Notes under the pieces: model-generated
What the model saw: the letters and a program-made list of their open reading frames with translations, nothing else
Databases searched by the model: none
What the model was told of the DNA's origin: nothing
Made by a program: the position numbers and the translations under genes
Assembly (NCBI GenBank): GCA_900551775.1
Contig: URXI01000023.1
Coordinates: forward strand, 1-26,160
Length of the DNA: 26,160 nt
Direction of reading: 5' to 3'
Source: an uncultured Eubacterium sp.
GTDB taxonomy: Bacteria > Bacillota > Clostridia > Peptostreptococcales > Anaerovoracaceae
Shown: positions 22,891-26,160 of the stretch, piece after piece
Position numbering within the stretch: the stretch's first letter is position 1
Layout: each line of letters begins with the position of its first letter

Positions 22891-23844
22891 CTAACCTCTC
22901 TTCAAAAATGCAGTGATACAGTGCAGCGCGCCCCTGCCTTTCATGATTTCCGAAACATCTGCCGTCAGCACTTTAATGTCGTTTTCTTCAAGGAGTGCCT
23001 GACAGCGGGGATTTCCCTCCGGCATCAAAACCAGCCCCGGCTCCAGCGCCACGAAGTTACAGCCGAAGGTTTCTCTCACCTCCGTCGTAGACGGCGCCTC
23101 CAGAATCTTGTAGCCTTTCCTCTTCAGCACGTCCAGCACGTCGTAAGGCACCTGGGAAGCGTGGACCATGACCACGTCATTGCTGGCAGCATTCATCAGG
23201 CCGTCGATGTGAATGTTGCTGTAGGGCTGCTGCATGTGAATGACTTCTGTAACGCCCATGCGGCGCAGCTCGGTCTCCACCTGTTCATAACCACTGCGGT
23301 TGCATCGGCTGCCTGTTGAGAGGACTACCGTTTTCCGGTCTACCCACATGGCGTTGGCGCCTTCGAACATGCCGTCGCCGTTGATGGTTCTTACGATAGG
23401 CACCCCCAGGTCTGCCAGCGCCTTAGCGATATACCGTTCTTCGCCTCTTCTTGCCGCCATGCCCGGTCTGGTGATGATGGCGCCCTCCGGGGTCATGAAC
23501 ATCAGGTCCCGACAGAATACAGCGTTGGGCCTGTCCTCCCGCTGTTCCTCCACATAGTATACCTTTACCCCGTGCTCCCTGTAGATCTGTGCCACGGCAT
23601 CGTGTTGTCTGCGCATCAGTTCCACATCTACGGGTACATCAGCAAAGCGGTATTCCTCAGCGTCAAAGTGTTCTACCTCCTTACCCGGCCGTCTCAGCAA
23701 AACTGCTTTCAAGGTATCCACCTCAGATGAGACGCCCCAGTCTCCCCAATATTGATTCATGTCCTCTTCAAAAGTGGTTTCCTTGGGAAACCATCGTTCT
23801 CCCGGAATCGCGTCGATGTCCAGCTTCTTTTTCTCTTCATTCAT
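22891..23844 (-). CDS. Amidinotransferase/arginine-deiminase superfamily hydrolase, paralogue 1
   Basis: 317 residues, same family and layout as its downstream neighbour: FCRD at 110-113, E161 in FEGA, H212 and D214 in IHID, nucleophile C309 in GALHC. ATG 23844 is chosen because GGAGG lies 7 nt upstream; the in-frame TTG at 23859 overlaps that site. First gene of the operon, about 28 nt after the predicted sigma-54 start. The two copies keep all catalytic residues but differ near the pocket (for example STGSRCNRSGYE versus ASGVRTNRSGYE, and MQQPYSNIHID versus MQVPYGHAHID). This suggests either two substrates or a heteromeric enzyme. Control by a RocR-like activator favours an arginine-derived or guanidino nutrient. 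Confidence 0.8.
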   Translation of the reverse strand: MNEEKKKLDIDAIPGERWFPKETTFEEDMNQYWGDWGVSSEVDTLKAVLLRRPGKEVEHFDAEEYRFADVPVDVELMRRQHDAVAQIYREHGVKVYYVEEQREDRPNAVFCRDLMFMTPEGAIITRPGMAARRGEERYIAKALADLGVPIVRTINGDGMFEGANAMWVDRKTVVLSTGSRCNRSGYEQVETELRRMGVTEVIHMQQPYSNIHIDGLMNAASNDVVMVHASQVPYDVLDVLKRKGYKILEAPSTTEVRETFGCNFVALEPGLVLMPEGNPRCQALLEENDIKVLTADVSEIMKGRGALHCITAFLKRG

Positions 23845-23882
23845 TTCTATCGCCTCCAAACTTTTACTCTGCCATTATAAAG

Positions 23883-23899
23883 AGCAAAAGCCGTGCCAA
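23883..23899 (-). promoter_or_regulatory. Sigma-54 promoter of the amidinohydrolase-NhaC operon
   Basis: On the minus strand TTGGCACGGCTTTTGCT: GG (23897-23896) and GC (23885-23884) are 10 nt apart, with the TGGCACG extension. The start is predicted near 23872, 28 nt before the first ATG. The -24 box abuts the terminator of the regulator gene upstream. Confidence 0.87.
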
Positions 23900-23926
23900 A
23901 AAGAAAAACCGCTTTTTCAGCGGTTT
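23898..23926 (-). terminator. Terminator of the sigma-54 activator gene
   Basis: On the minus strand AAACCGCT (23926-23919) pairs with AGCGGTTT (23913-23906), followed by TTTTTCTTTTT (23908-23898). It insulates the activator transcript from the operon it probably controls. Confidence 0.85.
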
Positions 23927-23946
23927 CGGGCTTTCCATATGAAGGA

Positions 23947-23986
23947 TGTCAAAAAAATCGTACTACTTCGTCATAAAATTTTGACA
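23947..23986. promoter_or_regulatory. Inverted half-sites, probable activator-binding site
   Basis: TGTCAAAA (23947-23954) and TTTTGACA (23979-23986) are exact inverted complements whose centres lie 32 bp apart, about three helical turns. They lie 50-90 bp upstream of the sigma-54 promoter and just past the activator gene. The sequence is unrelated to the palindrome at 6004-6040 and the repeats at 10559-10611. Confidence 0.55.
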
Positions 23987-23989
23987 TTT

Positions 23990-25369
23990 TTAATCCAAGT
24001 TATATTTGTTCATCTTGTAGCTCAGGGTCTGCTTGGAGATTTTCAGCCTCCTGGCGGCAGCAGATAAGCTGCGGCTTTCGCTCAGGGCACGGGCGATCAA
24101 TTCCTTTTCAAAGTCTTCCATGGTTTTGTTCAGCGAAAAGTCAGGATCGTCCAGATCGATGACGCTGTCAGTCTGTGGGCTGTACTGGCTTCGCTCGATG
24201 GCATTGAGCAGGTACTCCGGCAGATCCTTTTTCTGGATGAAGCCAGAGGTGGTCACGTTAAAAGCCCCTTCGATGACGTTTTTCAACTCTCTGACGTTGC
24301 CTGGCCAATCATAGCTGCGGAAGATGTCTTCCACCGTCTCATCGATGCCGATAATGCTGCGGTGCATTTTTTTGTTGTATTCACTGATGAAATGGTTGAC
24401 GAGAAAAAACAGATCGTTAATCCGTTCTTTCAGCAGCGGCAGGGTCAGTTGTACCACGCTGAGACGGTAGAACAAGTCTTCTCTCAGCTTGCCCGCTTCC
24501 ATGCAGTCGATGGGATTCTCGTTGATGGCAGAGACGATTTTCACGTCGATGGGAATCGGCGCCACACCGCCGATCCTGGTGATCTTCTTTTCTTCGATGG
24601 CCTTGAGGATCTTTGCCTGCACGCTGATCTCCATAGAATTGATTTCGTCCAGGAAAATGGTGCCGCCGTTTGCAATCTCAAAGATTCCCGGCCTGTTCTC
24701 CGCACCGGTATAGCTGCCTTTGACCGTGCCAAAGAGAATGCTTTCCAGCAGGTTGGCGGGGATGGCCGCACAATTCTGCGAGACGAAGTGCCTTTTCCTG
24801 CGGCAGCTGCTGGTATGAATGGACTGGGCCACCAGCTCTTTGCCTGTTCCCGTAGCACCCACGATCAGTACCGAAGAATCTGTATCGGCAATCATGTTGA
24901 TCCGCTCTTTGATCAGCTCCATCTGCTGCGAGGAAGTGATGATATCATCCACCGTATAGAGGGCTTTTTCTTCTGACTTGCTCTTCAACTCCAAGGTGAT
25001 ATCCTGGCGCTCGTAATCTGAGTCGATATACCGGGACACGTCCACTGCACCGATGATCTTGTCGCCATCTTTGATGGGCATGGTGGTATTGATGGCGTTG
25101 ATACTCTGGCCGTTGTAAGTGAACAAAGCCTGATACTCATTGGAGATTGGCTTGCCCGTTTTCAGCACCCGGAGCAGGCTGCTGGTCTCCTCCGTAAGGT
25201 TCGGATAGATCTCCAGCACATGTCTGCCGATTAAATCCTTCTCCTTCAGGTTATTGACGTCCGGCCTGTAGGTAACAAAATACTCGATGATCCCCTTGGC
25301 ATCTACGACCAGAATTCCATCGATATAATTATATAAATTCAAAATCTGTTCTACATATCTTCTAAGCAT
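23990..25369 (-). CDS. Sigma-54-dependent activator, PAS-AAA+-Fis (RocR-like)
   Basis: 459 residues. An N-terminal PAS sensor (about 8-115) is followed by the AAA+ domain: Walker A GATGTGKE (171-178), sigma-54 contact loop GSYTGA (218-223, a variant of GAFTGA), Walker B GTIFLDE (236-242), arginine-finger region REDLFYR (296-302), and WPGNVREL (355-362). A Fis-type helix-turn-helix (about 434-455, LSAAARRLKISKQTLSYKM) ends the protein. It uses ATP hydrolysis to open sigma-54 promoters. Length and layout equal RocR of Bacillus (arginine catabolism). ATG 25369 has AGGAG 6 nt upstream. It lies directly upstream of, and on the same strand as, the amidinohydrolase operon. The PAS domain probably binds a small-molecule inducer. 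Whether it also acts on the GRE promoters is unknown; the differing candidate sites argue against it. Confidence 0.93.
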   Translation of the reverse strand: MLRRYVEQILNLYNYIDGILVVDAKGIIEYFVTYRPDVNNLKEKDLIGRHVLEIYPNLTEETSSLLRVLKTGKPISNEYQALFTYNGQSINAINTTMPIKDGDKIIGAVDVSRYIDSDYERQDITLELKSKSEEKALYTVDDIITSSQQMELIKERINMIADTDSSVLIVGATGTGKELVAQSIHTSSCRRKRHFVSQNCAAIPANLLESILFGTVKGSYTGAENRPGIFEIANGGTIFLDEINSMEISVQAKILKAIEEKKITRIGGVAPIPIDVKIVSAINENPIDCMEAGKLREDLFYRLSVVQLTLPLLKERINDLFFLVNHFISEYNKKMHRSIIGIDETVEDIFRSYDWPGNVRELKNVIEGAFNVTTSGFIQKKDLPEYLLNAIERSQYSPQTDSVIDLDDPDFSLNKTMEDFEKELIARALSESRSLSAAARRLKISKQTLSYKMNKYNLD

Positions 25370-25390
25370 GGCGACTCCTATCTATTGCTT

Positions 25391-25419
25391 ATTATAGCTT
25401 TCAGGTTTCCCCAGGTCAA
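25391..25419 (-). promoter_or_regulatory. Sigma-A promoter of the activator gene
   Basis: On the minus strand TTGACC (25419-25414), 17-nt spacer, TATAAT (25396-25391). The near-consensus boxes suggest steady expression of the activator, with a leader of only about 15 nt before its ATG. Confidence 0.8.
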
Positions 25420-25456
25420 ACAAAATTGCCGCCTTTTTTCATTCTGACCTGACAAA

Positions 25457-25486
25457 AACGGAAGGTTCGCGTTTTTCCGTTCTTTT
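25457..25486. terminator. Hairpin with U-runs on both sides, between divergent genes
   Basis: AACGGAA (25457-25463) pairs with TTCCGTT (25475-25481), followed by CTTTTT on the plus strand; the minus strand also leaves the stem into a T-run. It looks like a bidirectional terminator, yet the flanking genes point away from it. It may insulate the two promoters or be a relic of a former gene. Confidence 0.45.
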
Positions 25487-25569
25487 TCTGCTATTCTATT
25501 TGTAAAGTAGTATACCCCCTGTACATTTTCGGGAGGTTTGAACAAACAGAAAGAAATGAGGTGTTAATT

Positions 25570-26160
25570 TTGAGAAAGAAACATACAGAGAAAGGCCTAT
25601 GGTACACCCTGCTCCTTGCAGCCATGGTGCTGACAGCCCTTTTTGTCACCATGACCATGGCAGGATGCAAGGGGCATGAACCTTTTGGCCGCAGTGGTCG
25701 AAGCGATCATAATCATTCTTATGAAAAAACAAGCTTTGATGACTCTCATCATTGGCTTGAATGTACAAGCTGTGCAGATACTCTGACCAAGTACAAACAT
25801 TATTACGATGATGAAAATGATGTCAGCTGCAACGCCTGCGGCTATATCCGCAAACTTCCTGACGATCCGAATCATCCCACGTCTGGTCAGAAGAATGGAC
25901 CTGGGATGGTGGAGAGCACTGGCATGTGTGTACCATCTCTCGCTGTACCGCTGAAAGCGGCCATAGCACGCATAACTACGGAGGCCGGCCGGTCTTTGAC
26001 AAGGATGCGCACTGGTATGCCTGCATGACTTGCGGCAAGATGGGTGACAGCCTTGCTTACCATTCCTACAGCAGCAATACCGACGCCACCTGCAACGGCT
26101 GCGACTACGTGCGGGAACTGCCCGGGAAAAAGCATACCCATCAGTGGCAGGATGCCTGGA
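25570..26160 (+). pseudogene. Cys/His-repeat lipoprotein, frameshifted, 3' end outside window
   Basis: Starts at TTG 25570 with GAGGTG 6 nt upstream (a GTG at 25561 lies inside that site). A signal peptide with basic start RKKHTEK, a hydrophobic core and lipobox TMAGC predicts a surface lipoprotein. The mature part has a repeat of the form HWxxCxxC-x(n)-HxY-x(n)-D-x-CNxCGYxRxLP: one copy in the first frame (about 25750-25860) and further copies in the frame offset by two (from about 25875: EHWHVC, then DAHWYACMTCG, CNGCDYVRELP). The frame switch sits at CATCCCACG (25874-25882); one extra C in the CCC run would restore a single frame. It is either a recent inactivation, a phase-variable tract or a sequence error. 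The repeats resemble zinc-ribbon knuckles; function unknown. Confidence 0.65.

Noticed and set aside
21945..23844. Tandem classical arginine deiminases (arcA)
   Set aside because: About 315 residues rather than about 410, no helical insert, and no arcB, arcC or arcD neighbours; only superfamily membership is supported.

Overview
The window looks like the chromosome of an anaerobic, amino-acid-fermenting Firmicute (class Clostridia). The evidence is three oxygen-sensitive glycyl radical enzymes (GREs), the 2-amino-4-ketopentanoate thiolase OrtAB, a clostridial acetyl-CoA acetyltransferase, strong AGGAGG-type ribosome sites, and sigma-54 promoters paired with a RocR-like activator. I cannot name the species. 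The first ~10.8 kb is visibly richer in A+T than most of the rest, and the third GRE is richer in G+C than the other two.

Region 1 (1-10.1 kb) is a catabolic island. A leftward operon (GRE-A, ortA, ortB, partial GRE-B) diverges from a proline racemase/hydroxyproline 2-epimerase gene. Both sides have a textbook sigma-54 (-24/-12) promoter and share a perfect 16-bp-arm palindrome. This set matches the published anaerobic hydroxyproline route: the epimerase makes trans-4-hydroxy-D-proline, the GRE C-N lyase HplG opens the ring to 2-amino-4-ketopentanoate, and OrtAB cleaves that with CoA to acetyl-CoA and alanine. A solute:sodium symporter with a small membrane partner, and a divergent DapB-like reductase, follow. 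Behind the epimerase lies a gutted iron-alcohol-dehydrogenase gene of which only the two ends remain.

Region 2 (10.1-13.4 kb) is a ~740-nt regulatory tract with two more sigma-54 promoters and a pair of 20-bp direct repeats. It leads into a 52-codon in-frame stub of a GRE activase that is translationally coupled to a third GRE (GRE-C). No intact GRE activase is present in the window.

Region 3 (13.4-20.4 kb) is more ordinary: acetyl-CoA acetyltransferase; a coupled cobB-surE-DUF2156 chain in which surE appears frameshifted near its N-terminus; a patatin-like phospholipase; and an HTH-AAA-ATPase/PD-(D/E)XK protein whose promoter carries three copies of a 13-bp motif.

Region 4 (20.4-26.2 kb) is a second sigma-54 unit. 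A PAS-AAA+-Fis activator lies upstream of an operon of two paralogous guanidino-modifying enzymes and an NhaC-type antiporter, with a perfect sigma-54 promoter between activator and operon. The window ends in a lipoprotein gene with Cys/His repeats that seems frameshifted. No tRNA, rRNA, CRISPR array or insertion sequence was seen.
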